A DNA stretch of 13,373 nt from an uncultured Ruminococcus sp. (GTDB lineage Bacteria > Bacillota > Clostridia > Oscillospirales > Ruminococcaceae): contig URWK01000017.1 of assembly GCA_900551505.1 (NCBI GenBank), forward strand, positions 1 through 13,373. The letters are read 5' to 3'. The translations under genes and the position numbers were made by a program. This document shows, one piece after another, positions 5,356 through 13,343 of this stretch. Under the pieces are notes generated by a model that was not told where the DNA came from, did no database searches, and saw nothing but the letters and a program-made list of their open reading frames with translations. Position 1 is the stretch's first letter. Each line of letters begins with the position of its first letter.

Positions 5356-7695
5356 ATGGTTAAGACACTAAATCTGCAAGGGCTATGGCAGTGCCAACTC
5401 GATGCAGAAAGGCAGGGAAAGGACAAAAAACTTTTTCTGTATGACCTTGAGGATACAATAATGTTGCCTGATTTGATTTCTCACGTCAAAAAGGAAAACT
5501 CCGAACAAGAGGTTATTAAAGATGATTATAAATTTGAAGGGTGGGCGTGGTTTTCAAGAACTTTTTCAGTAGATTCGGAATTTTACGGGAAACCGACATT
5601 TCTGACACTGGGAAGAACACAAACAACAACGCTCTGGATTAACGGTGAGGAAGTTGGGCATTGTGACAGCCTCGCAACACCGCATAAATATAATATTACC
5701 GACTATATCAGAGAGGGGGAAAACAGAATTACTGTGATGGTGAGTAATGTTGATTGTGTTACTTCACCGAATCGGAACGGCATAACAGGCGAAATAAAGA
5801 TAGATTTTTATGAGCCACTGCACATAGAAAGTGTAGCAGTATATCCGAATCTTGAATACAAGAACGATGAATATGCCGAACTTAGAATAAAGGTTTCCAA
5901 TATGTCGGAAACAGAAAAAGAAGAAGTGATTTATGCCGATGGCTTTATGTACGAATACGGCAAACCCGAAAAACCGCTTAATTTTCCGGTTTCATCAAAG
6001 TTTCATTTCAGTAAGGGAGATAATGAAGTTACGGTTTACTACCCGATAACTCACGGAAATCTCAAGTTGTGGAGCGAATACTCACCGGTTCTTTACAGAC
6101 TTGAACTGAGAATAGGTGAAGACATTCAGAAAGTAAGTTTCGGAATGAGAAATTTCACAGCAGACGAAACGGAATTTCTGATTAACGGAAAACCGGTATT
6201 TCTGAGAGGAAAGCAAGATAGGCTTATCTTTCCGCTTACGGGATTTGCACCGACAGAGGTTGAAGAATGGATTAAAATTTTTTCAACCGCAAAGAGCTAT
6301 GGTATAAATCACTATCGTTTTCATACCTGTTGCCCGCCCGATGAAGCCTTTACGGCAGGTGACCTGCTCGGAATGTATCTTCAGCCTGAAATAAGTTTCT
6401 GTGGAACGCTTACCGACAGTGATGACGAAAACCACACCGAAGCAGAACAACAATATCTCATTGAGGAAGGCAGAAGAATACTAAAGACTTACGGAAATCA
6501 CCCGTCATTTGTGATGATGTCGCTTGGAAATGAATTGTGTGGCAGTCAGCAGAAAATGAGCGAAATTCTCAGAGAATACAGGCAACTTGACAACAGACAT
6601 CTTTATATGTATACAATGTGTGATGCACCACTTGTATGTGAATGTTTCACAAACATCGGAAAACTTGCGGTACAGAGCTTTAAGCCGGAACTTGAAGCAC
6701 TTTTCAGAACGAAAGGACTTGCAGGATTTCAGTTGCCATATATACAGGACGATGAAATCACCACAGCGGAAGACTGGAGAAAATTCTGTTCAGATGCGGT
6801 AATTCTCGCCGAATCTGAAAAATACGTTTATCAGTCCGGAGAGAAGTTTTCGGCAAATATAATGTTGCGTTATTATCGCCCCGAAAATATTTCAGGCAAA
6901 ACAATAAAATGGACGCTTTCCGAAAACGGCAAAAACATTAAGAAAGGGAAACTTACCATTCCGCAAGTCGAAACCGGATTTATAGAAGCTGGTAAAATTT
7001 CTTTCGATATGCCGGAAGTCAGAGAAGCGAAGACACTTGAAGTTTCAATGAAAGTTGAAGACACGGATATCGAGAACTATTATATGTTCACGGTTTATCC
7101 AAAAATAAAATATCCGCTCGTAACTTCAAAGATAACAAGAAACGGAAAGACGCTTTACATATGCAAAGACCTGAAAGAAGCTGAAAAACACCTTGCGAAG
7201 AAAGAAACAGTCCTTTTCATGCCGGAGAAAGTCAAGCAGAGTATCAAAGGTTTCTACTATAGGGATTTCTGGTGTTATCCGATGTTCAGACAGATTTCTG
7301 AGGACAAGAACCGTGAAATTCCTGTAAGAACAATGGAGCTTCTGATTGACAATAGAAATCCCGCACTTTCAATGTTCCCGTCAGAAAGCTATGCAACTCC
7401 GCAATGGTACGAAATAGTAAGCCATGCCGATTGTGCAATTATGGACAGCCTGCCGGAAGACTACTTCCCGATAGTTCAGATGACAGACAGCTTTGAACGC
7501 AATCACAAGCTCGGAATAATATTTGAAGCGGAAGTTGACGGCGGAAAACTGCTTGTGTGTACTTCAAGGCTATGGGAAATTCAGGACGAGCCCGAAGCAA
7601 GACAATTGGCAGAAAGTCTTATTTTATATGCCCTTTCGGATACATTTAATACACAATTTTGTCTTGACAAAAAACAGCTTGAAATGATATTCTGA
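5356..7695 (+). CDS. glycoside hydrolase family 2-type protein, possibly catalytically altered
   Basis: A 779-residue cytoplasmic protein (no signal peptide) with the GH2 order of domains: sugar-binding jelly roll about 1-150 (LWINGEEVG, TPHKYNITDYI), Ig-like sandwich about 160-270, TIM barrel about 275-485 (FLRGKQDR, then YRFHTCCPPDEAF), Ig-like domain about 500-600, and a C-terminal domain with FYYRDFWCYP and FPSESYATPQWYEIV. The general acid/base fits E393 in SLGNEL. The usual nucleophile segment is not recognisable: only about 64 residues separate E393 from GLAGFQLPY, where related enzymes seem to keep a longer stretch with a second Glu. Substrate would be a beta-linked sugar such as a galactoside, but this is uncertain. 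ATG 5356 is preferred over a GTG at 5302 because AGAAAGGA lies just upstream and the GTG precedes the promoter start. No transporter gene is nearby. The next gene begins 22 bases later. Confidence 0.78.
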   Translation: MVKTLNLQGLWQCQLDAERQGKDKKLFLYDLEDTIMLPDLISHVKKENSEQEVIKDDYKFEGWAWFSRTFSVDSEFYGKPTFLTLGRTQTTTLWINGEEVGHCDSLATPHKYNITDYIREGENRITVMVSNVDCVTSPNRNGITGEIKIDFYEPLHIESVAVYPNLEYKNDEYAELRIKVSNMSETEKEEVIYADGFMYEYGKPEKPLNFPVSSKFHFSKGDNEVTVYYPITHGNLKLWSEYSPVLYRLELRIGEDIQKVSFGMRNFTADETEFLINGKPVFLRGKQDRLIFPLTGFAPTEVEEWIKIFSTAKSYGINHYRFHTCCPPDEAFTAGDLLGMYLQPEISFCGTLTDSDDENHTEAEQQYLIEEGRRILKTYGNHPSFVMMSLGNELCGSQQKMSEILREYRQLDNRHLYMYTMCDAPLVCECFTNIGKLAVQSFKPELEALFRTKGLAGFQLPYIQDDEITTAEDWRKFCSDAVILAESEKYVYQSGEKFSANIMLRYYRPENISGKTIKWTLSENGKNIKKGKLTIPQVETGFIEAGKISFDMPEVREAKTLEVSMKVEDTDIENYYMFTVYPKIKYPLVTSKITRNGKTLYICKDLKEAEKHLAKKETVLFMPEKVKQSIKGFYYRDFWCYPMFRQISEDKNREIPVRTMELLIDNRNPALSMFPSESYATPQWYEIVSHADCAIMDSLPEDYFPIVQMTDSFERNHKLGIIFEAEVDGGKLLVCTSRLWEIQDEPEARQLAESLILYALSDTFNTQFCLDKKQLEMIF

Positions 7696-7717
7696 ATAGA
7701 GAAAGGAGGACAAAAAA

Positions 7718-8863
7718 TTGAGAAATCTTTTTGTTCCCATAGGAGCAGGAAATAATATAGGGTGTTCGAGTTACTTTATTTCGGTGGAAGGCACAAATAT
7801 TTTGCTTGATGCAGGAAGTAAGAAAATTCCGCAGAGTGCAGGCGAAACATATCCGCAATACGACTTTCTCACACAGAATGTAATAAATGATTTTTCTGAA
7901 ATTGATGCGGTATTTGTTTCTCATGCTCATTATGACCATATAGGTTCATTGCCGTATCTTTCGACAAGGTTGCCGCCTGAAACAAGGTTCTATACCACAA
8001 AAGGTACAAAGGAACTTATAAAATTGCAGTTTGTGGACTTCAATCGTGACTTGGGGAAAAACGAAAGCAAAAAGATAAAAGACCTCAAAAGAGAGGAAAC
8101 CGCAAGAATGCTTGAACGTTTTTGTGAGATACCTTACTCGACAATGAAAAGACCGCAAGGGGTGAGAATCAGAGAAAGTACAGTGGAATTTTATCCGGCA
8201 GGGCATATGTTCGGGGCATCAATGACCTTCATAAGAACAGACGATATAAAAATTCTCTACACAGGTGATTTTTCGATAAAGGAAATGTCGCCGGCAGTAA
8301 GAATACTTAAACCTGATATTCTGATACTGAATGCAACTTACGGATACAGACCTTACACGATACAGAAACAAACTGCGGAACAGATGTTCAATGAAATAAA
8401 TGCCCAGATACTTAACGGACACAATGTATTGATACAGTCGGGGAACATTTCAAAACAGCTTGATGTTTTTGACATTCTCAGGCATTTCAAACCTTCGTGT
8501 GACGTATATCTTGACAAGGGGCTTGAACTTTCCGCAAAGGCTTTCGGAAATCTCGGAATATCGGTGTATTCGGAGAGAGTAAAAGACTACAGAAAAGAAA
8601 GACCACAGCCACACATATTGTTTTCTTCCGTGGGAGTGAACAACGAATATCGCTACAAAGTAATAAATGCTGACCTTTATTCACTGCATCCGAGCTTTCA
8701 GGAATTAGAAGATTTTGTAATAAGAATGAATCCGTCAAAAGTCTTTGTAGTACACACACAGCCAAATCCAAAGGTCTTTGGAATCGCAGACACGCTCCGG
8801 AAAAATCCGGCGTTCAAGGGGGACATAGTACAGTGCTGCGATTGCGAAATATATGATTTTTAA
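7718..8863 (+). CDS. divergent beta-CASP metallo-beta-lactamase-fold hydrolase
   Basis: A 381-residue cytoplasmic protein related to RNase J/CPSF-73-type nucleases. Metal-binding motifs are present: HAHYDH (69-74), H163 in AGHMFGAS, D184 in YTGDFS, then the beta-CASP C-terminal histidines H324 in SLHPSFQEL and H346 in FVVHTQPNP. Motif A, normally acidic in a context like ESTYG, reads NATYG (N205), and the usual FAxGRxQE helix entry reads SGNISKQ. The cap between motif A and the SSVGV strand is about 100 residues, clearly shorter than in typical members of about 450-550 residues. It could be an RNase, another phosphodiesterase or a binding protein. The start is TTG, eight bases after a perfect AAAGGAGG; no ATG in the right frame fits better. 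It lies 22 bases after the GH2 gene and 27 before the GrpE-like gene, so co-transcription is likely. Confidence 0.8.
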   Translation: MRNLFVPIGAGNNIGCSSYFISVEGTNILLDAGSKKIPQSAGETYPQYDFLTQNVINDFSEIDAVFVSHAHYDHIGSLPYLSTRLPPETRFYTTKGTKELIKLQFVDFNRDLGKNESKKIKDLKREETARMLERFCEIPYSTMKRPQGVRIRESTVEFYPAGHMFGASMTFIRTDDIKILYTGDFSIKEMSPAVRILKPDILILNATYGYRPYTIQKQTAEQMFNEINAQILNGHNVLIQSGNISKQLDVFDILRHFKPSCDVYLDKGLELSAKAFGNLGISVYSERVKDYRKERPQPHILFSSVGVNNEYRYKVINADLYSLHPSFQELEDFVIRMNPSKVFVVHTQPNPKVFGIADTLRKNPAFKGDIVQCCDCEIYDF

Positions 8864-8890
8864 CAATAAATTAGGAGTGAATTTTTTATC

Positions 8891-9997
8891 ATGAAGTACC
8901 TGCACATCTATCAGAAAAATATGAATAGGTATAAGGCAAACATTGAAGAAGCAAAGAAAAGTCTGAGAGTGAAAATAGGGGAAAACGAATGGGCAGTAAT
9001 CCTTGAATCAATATCGCACCCTTTATATTCACCGGAAAGAATGGCCGGCTTCCTCGATGAAAAGTACAAAATCAAGACAGACAGGGCATATGTTGAAAAA
9101 ATAATGGATATGTCAATGCTCACCAGTCCGGAAGTAAGAAAAAGAGAATCCGAAAAAGTTTTTGACCGTCTCTTTTTAATGAAAAAGATGCTTGACGGAG
9201 ATGAAGAGGCTTGTCAGAAATTCGGGGATTTCATCGCAAACGCAATTCGTCATTCAAAGGCAGAAAGAGGCAGAGGTTTGCCGGCAAAGTTACTGATTAC
9301 ATATATGTGCTGTGCCGATAAGGACTTGGGTTCAGAAGAATACAGCGAGATTCCGAAGAATTACAGAGAACCGTATTGTCAGAGAATACTCAGGGACATA
9401 TACAGGGACGTTGCAAAAGAAATGGGACTTGAAGACATGACGGAAGACATACGCAGACCTGTCGAAAGCCCGGCGGATACAGAACACAAAGAAGAAACAC
9501 AGAACGAAAAAGATGCGGAAATTGAAAGACTCAATGCGGAAATCACAGACTTGAGAAATTCTCTGCAAATCCTTGAAACAGACCTTGAAGAAATTACCGA
9601 AAACATCGACAATATAACAGATGAAGCCAAAAATTCGGCGATAAGTGATTTCTTCATGAAGCTCAATTCAAGCGATTACGGCAATATCCTTGACGCAATT
9701 TCATTTGCCGAAGGAAACCTCAAATTAGTCAGAAAGCAGAAAATCCAGATACCGCCTCTTCTGCTCAATATTCCGATAGTATTAAAACAGTTGCTGAAGT
9801 TCCTTGACGGTGTGGGAGTAAGACAAATTGACACAACAGGCAGAGAATTCACGGCGAAATACTCTGACCTTGAAAACTTCAACTATCAGGGTTCATCATA
9901 TATCGGAGATGAAGAAAAGAAAGTATACATCTCCGCACCGGGCTGGCGTTATGGGGATATAATAATTTCGCAGCCTACGGTTTCGGAAAAGGAATAA
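8891..9997 (+). CDS. coiled-coil protein with C-terminal GrpE-like nucleotide-exchange domain
   Basis: A 368-residue protein. Residues 1-190 are helical, basic in places and unrecognised. An acidic linker (190-205) leads to a coiled coil (about 205-248). The remainder follows GrpE: a helical stretch SDFFMKLNSSDYGNILDAI (252-270), then LLLNIPIVLKQLLKFLDGVGVRQI (290-313, shown here in pieces: LLKFLDGVGVRQI aligns with MLDVVRKFGVEVI of E. coli GrpE), and a beta region ending APGWRYGDIIISQPTVS (349-365), matching the KGYxLxxRxxRPAMVxV ending. The inference is an ADP/ATP exchange factor for the Hsp70 encoded next, with its N-terminus replaced by a new domain. It differs from housekeeping GrpE (about 190-210 residues) by this large N-terminus. 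The ATG start has AGGAG 13 bases upstream, rather far. No HPD J-domain signature is present. Confidence 0.75.
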   Translation: MKYLHIYQKNMNRYKANIEEAKKSLRVKIGENEWAVILESISHPLYSPERMAGFLDEKYKIKTDRAYVEKIMDMSMLTSPEVRKRESEKVFDRLFLMKKMLDGDEEACQKFGDFIANAIRHSKAERGRGLPAKLLITYMCCADKDLGSEEYSEIPKNYREPYCQRILRDIYRDVAKEMGLEDMTEDIRRPVESPADTEHKEETQNEKDAEIERLNAEITDLRNSLQILETDLEEITENIDNITDEAKNSAISDFFMKLNSSDYGNILDAISFAEGNLKLVRKQKIQIPPLLLNIPIVLKQLLKFLDGVGVRQIDTTGREFTAKYSDLENFNYQGSSYIGDEEKKVYISAPGWRYGDIIISQPTVSEKE

Positions 9998-10028
9998 CAT
10001 AAGAAAAAAGTTTTATCGGGCAACAAAA

Positions 10029-10046
10029 GGGCGGTTTACTCCGCCC
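10029..10046 (+). other. GC hairpin in the GrpE-like/Hsp70 spacer
   Basis: GGGCGG (10029-10034) pairs with CCGCCC (10041-10046) over a six-base loop. No U-run follows, so it is unlikely to be a full terminator. It may protect or adjust the mRNA between the two chaperone genes, perhaps setting their different expression levels. Confidence 0.35.
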
Positions 10047-10058
10047 CCGTTAATCCGA

Positions 10059-10087
10059 TTGTCAGTTCTCAGGGGTAAGAGAATAAC
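10059..10087 (+). promoter_or_regulatory. possible weak internal promoter before the Hsp70 gene
   Basis: TTGTCA (10059-10064) and AATAAC (10082-10087) are 17 bases apart, matching consensus at five and four of six positions. The 119-base spacer, the longest in this gene run, would allow separate Hsp70 transcription. No CIRCE-type inverted repeat (TTAGCACTC/GAGTGCTAA) is visible. Confidence 0.3.
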
Positions 10088-10116
10088 ATTAAGTAAATCT
10101 AAAAAGGAGAAAAACT

Positions 10117-12849
10117 ATGAATAACACAACAGCAAACAATAACAGCGAAAACAAAAGAAACCTCTATTTCGGAATAGACCTCGGAACAACAAATTCCGTC
10201 ATAGCATGGGGCAACCTGAACTCAAAAGGTGAACTGGTATGTAATGTTCACGAAACAGAGAGAAAAACACCGGGAGGAAAATCAAGGTCAAAATTGCTTC
10301 CGTCATTTGTGGGATATGATGTAGACAGAAGTACGGGAGAATTAATATCATTTGTCGGAGATGCGGCAAAAGAAAAGTATGGTGATAAACAGGGTTATGT
10401 CAGCAAATCAATAAAATCTCAAATGGGTTTCAGCGATTCATCAGACCTCGCAGATGAAATCCCTGACAAGACCCCTGCACAAGTTTCCGCAAAAATACTT
10501 AGTCATATGCTTAAAGATGCAGAAAGAAAATATCTTTTCTATCCTGAAGACGTAGTAATAACGATTCCGGCATCTTTCGGCCCTGATTCGTTAAAAGCCA
10601 CGATTGAAGCTGCGAAACTTGCAAAGATAAATACCGATAATGTTCATGATATATTATTGCATGAGCCTGAAGCGGTTATATATAATTTTATTCATATGCA
10701 GGAAAGCGGAGAAATTCCGGAAGTTCTGATTGACTTCAGCACACCTAAGAATATATTGGTTTTTGACCTTGGAGGAGGTACTCTCGATGTTACGATACAT
10801 ACCATTTCAAGTGCGGAAAACGGTATGATGAATGTAAAGAAAATTGCAATAAGCCGTTATACCCAAATCGGCGGAGATAACTTTGATGAGCTTATAGCTG
10901 AATATCTTTTCAAGGAATTTCAGGACACACTTGATATGAAAGTTCCGTCAGATAAAAAAGAAGGTATTATGCGTAAACTCAGACAACTTGCAGAACAACA
11001 GGCGAAACTCGAATTGAGTGAAAAATTTGACAACTATGCACAAGCCGGAAAGGAAATGCCCGATGATTGTGAAGTAGAAGTTTATGATTCATACATATAT
11101 AATAACTTCGGTATAGACGTATATCTTACGAAAGCGAAGATAATGGAAATTATTTCACCGCTTATGGCGAACAATCTGACAATGGCAGATGTAAAGAGAA
11201 TTGACAATATTCCGTCTAACCAGATTGACAATATTATCTATCCTATACTTGACGTACTCGCAAAGGCAGGGGGTAATATAAAAATTGACGCAGTACTTCT
11301 CAATGGAGGAATGACAAAGTTCTATCCGATAAAGGAGAGAGTTGACAGATTTTTCGGAATGAACTCATTTACAATATGCGACCCTGACTTAGCGGTTGCG
11401 AAAGGAGCGGTATATTATCACTACTGCCTGCACAAGTACAATGTTACAAAGAAATCATCTATTGATGAAATGGCAAGTCAGCCGGAAGCACTTAAACCGT
11501 TCACTTCTGCGAATATTCTCAATGATACACTCAGCCTTGGTATGACAGGCGAATATGTTTCAAAGCTTGTTGAAGCAGGAACGGTTCTTCCGTATGAGTC
11601 GGGAGAGATTAAAGACAAGTATGTATTCCCGGAATACACAAATACATTTGTACTTGAAGTCTTCAGCGGAAGAGGAAAATCAAAGAACCTTCCAAACAGA
11701 CGTATGGCAAACCGCATTGTTGAATTTAAGAGAAAATATCCGGCAGGCACACCTATTTCAATGAGCATTAAAATAAATTCTTACAGAATGATGGACATTG
11801 AAGTGTGGATTACCGGAAACCCGACAGAAAGGGCTATTGTTTCACTCGATGCAGGTTCACAGAAACAGGCTTCCAAGAACAGAAATGTAACAAAGCTTGA
11901 AACAAGCGAAAAAATCGAACTCAATGCAAAGTCGGAAATTTATAACCTCGGACAGATTACAACAAAACTCAAAACAACCAAGGACGAAAAGGAAAAAGAA
12001 AAGATAGAGGCAAAAAGTAATGCTTGCATAGAAAAAATAGGAAATGCAACAAATCCGGAAGACTTCTATCCCGTTATCATGAGCGAACTCAACAAACTTA
12101 AAATAAACGATAATTTCAGAGGAAGCCTCTACAGAGTCGCATTCAAGCTCGGTCACGGCTGGAAAGAAAGCGAAATCTCCCGTGTTATTAAAGTCTGCAA
12201 ATCACACTTCAGTGAAGCATATCTCGGATTCGCCGTAAGCAAATATGTTCTTATGAACGCAATGGCATTTATAGGAGAATACGGCGGTGAAGAAGGCCTT
12301 GAAATGATAAAGGAAATATACGATTCAAAGAAATATACCCAGATTGCTTATTATGCGGTGGAATGTGCAAGTATTGCGATGATGAAGAAAAATGATTATA
12401 AGTCCGCTTATAAGTACATAACTTCACGCAATATAAAGGATATACCGACAGAAAGCATATTCATGCTGGCGTTCTGCGTTTCAAGGGAACTCAATGTTAT
12501 CAGGGCAAAGGATACCGAAAAGGCATTGAAAGTTATTTCGGAGCTTATAACAATTAATTATCCGGAAGCATTCTACGGAATATCAATGTTCTTTGCGGAA
12601 ATATGCAAACAACAGGGAGTTGAAGACCCTGTTCCGAAAAAGATTCTTACAAAGGCACTTGCAACGCTCAATCAGTTCTCCGAAAGAATTAACAATATGG
12701 AAGGCACATTGAAGAAAGAAACCTTGTACAACGTGAACAAACTTATAGGAATTGCCCATAAATTTGCGGACAGTGAAGAACTTTCAGCAGAAGAGCAGGA
12801 ATACTTTGAAGACAAGAGAAGACAGAATTACAGTAAATTCGGTCAGTAA
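10117..12849 (+). CDS. Hsp70-family chaperone with long novel C-terminal helical region
   Basis: A 910-residue, DnaK-like ATPase, much longer than DnaK (about 610-640). The nucleotide-binding domain is complete: phosphate-1 GIDLGTTNS (19-27), K85 in GDAAK, IPASFG (150-155), HEPEAV (182-187, with the Glu that polarises catalytic water), phosphate-2 FDLGGGTLD (216-224), IGGDNFDE (251-258) and the adenosine loop NGGMTKF (396-402). The linker reads ANILND before TLSLGM (465-476), so the DVLLLD hydrophobic linker is partly lost. Residues about 475-570 still follow the beta substrate-binding domain (FVLEVFSGRGK, YPAGTPISMS). From about 600 to 910 a charged helix and helical, repeat-like segments replace the normal lid; the EEVD/acidic DnaK tail is absent. 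AAAGGAG lies seven bases before the ATG. Placed just after a GrpE-like gene, it likely works with it as a specialised chaperone on a specific client. It is not the housekeeping DnaK. Confidence 0.88.
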   Translation: MNNTTANNNSENKRNLYFGIDLGTTNSVIAWGNLNSKGELVCNVHETERKTPGGKSRSKLLPSFVGYDVDRSTGELISFVGDAAKEKYGDKQGYVSKSIKSQMGFSDSSDLADEIPDKTPAQVSAKILSHMLKDAERKYLFYPEDVVITIPASFGPDSLKATIEAAKLAKINTDNVHDILLHEPEAVIYNFIHMQESGEIPEVLIDFSTPKNILVFDLGGGTLDVTIHTISSAENGMMNVKKIAISRYTQIGGDNFDELIAEYLFKEFQDTLDMKVPSDKKEGIMRKLRQLAEQQAKLELSEKFDNYAQAGKEMPDDCEVEVYDSYIYNNFGIDVYLTKAKIMEIISPLMANNLTMADVKRIDNIPSNQIDNIIYPILDVLAKAGGNIKIDAVLLNGGMTKFYPIKERVDRFFGMNSFTICDPDLAVAKGAVYYHYCLHKYNVTKKSSIDEMASQPEALKPFTSANILNDTLSLGMTGEYVSKLVEAGTVLPYESGEIKDKYVFPEYTNTFVLEVFSGRGKSKNLPNRRMANRIVEFKRKYPAGTPISMSIKINSYRMMDIEVWITGNPTERAIVSLDAGSQKQASKNRNVTKLETSEKIELNAKSEIYNLGQITTKLKTTKDEKEKEKIEAKSNACIEKIGNATNPEDFYPVIMSELNKLKINDNFRGSLYRVAFKLGHGWKESEISRVIKVCKSHFSEAYLGFAVSKYVLMNAMAFIGEYGGEEGLEMIKEIYDSKKYTQIAYYAVECASIAMMKKNDYKSAYKYITSRNIKDIPTESIFMLAFCVSRELNVIRAKDTEKALKVISELITINYPEAFYGISMFFAEICKQQGVEDPVPKKILTKALATLNQFSERINNMEGTLKKETLYNVNKLIGIAHKFADSEELSAEEQEYFEDKRRQNYSKFGQ

Positions 12850-12870
12850 TTAGGGAAAGGCTAAAAATAA

Positions 12871-13326
12871 ATGTGCATAGAAAATTTTGAAATCAGAAAG
12901 ATGACCGAAAGCGACAGAGAAAAAGTATTGAATCTCGCAATGTCGTTTTTCAGGGGCGAAGCACTTGCCCATCCCGTACCGACAGATATAATTAATGCAA
13001 CACTTAATTCAGCGATTGACGGTACAAAAGGGCTTGACGGTTACACATTCACGGAAAACGGTGAAGTAATCGGGTTTGCGTATGTTACGGAATATTTTTC
13101 TACGGAACGTGGAGGGACTTGCGTTCAGATAGAAGATATATGTCTTTCAGAGAAGTGCAGGGGAAAAGGTTATGGAACTAAGTTTTTCAGATGGCTTGAG
13201 GAACAAAGACCTTATGCGAAACGTTTCCGCCTTGAAGTGACAGATGTGAATGTTCCGGCTCAGAAACTTTATAAACGTCTTGGGTTCTCGGAAGTCGGGT
13301 ATATACAGATGGCTAAGGAAGTTTGA
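12871..13326 (+). CDS. GNAT-family N-acetyltransferase
   Basis: A 151-residue single-domain acetyltransferase using acetyl-CoA. The core strand and pyrophosphate loop are clear: VQIEDICLSEKCRGKGYG (85-102, with RGKGYG at 97-102 binding CoA), followed by LEVTDVNVPAQKLYKRLGF (121-139), in which Y134 is the usual general-acid tyrosine. The substrate (a protein N-terminus, an amino acid or a small amine) cannot be told. It begins 21 bases after the Hsp70 gene, with AAAGG about 10 bases before the ATG, so it is probably the last gene of the same transcript. The family is common and mobile between contexts, so a functional link with the chaperone genes is only a possibility. No complete terminator follows before the low-quality end. 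Confidence 0.85.
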   Translation: MCIENFEIRKMTESDREKVLNLAMSFFRGEALAHPVPTDIINATLNSAIDGTKGLDGYTFTENGEVIGFAYVTEYFSTERGGTCVQIEDICLSEKCRGKGYGTKFFRWLEEQRPYAKRFRLEVTDVNVPAQKLYKRLGFSEVGYIQMAKEV

Positions 13327-13343
13327 CAAATAATAATTTTTCA

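Noticed and set aside
8891..9120. J-domain in the N-terminus of the GrpE-like protein
   Set aside because: The SHPLYSPERM stretch is not an HPD motif and the helix pattern around it does not fit a J-domain.
10029..10046. Terminator between the GrpE-like and Hsp70 genes
   Set aside because: The hairpin lacks a following U-run, so it is kept only as a possible mRNA structure.
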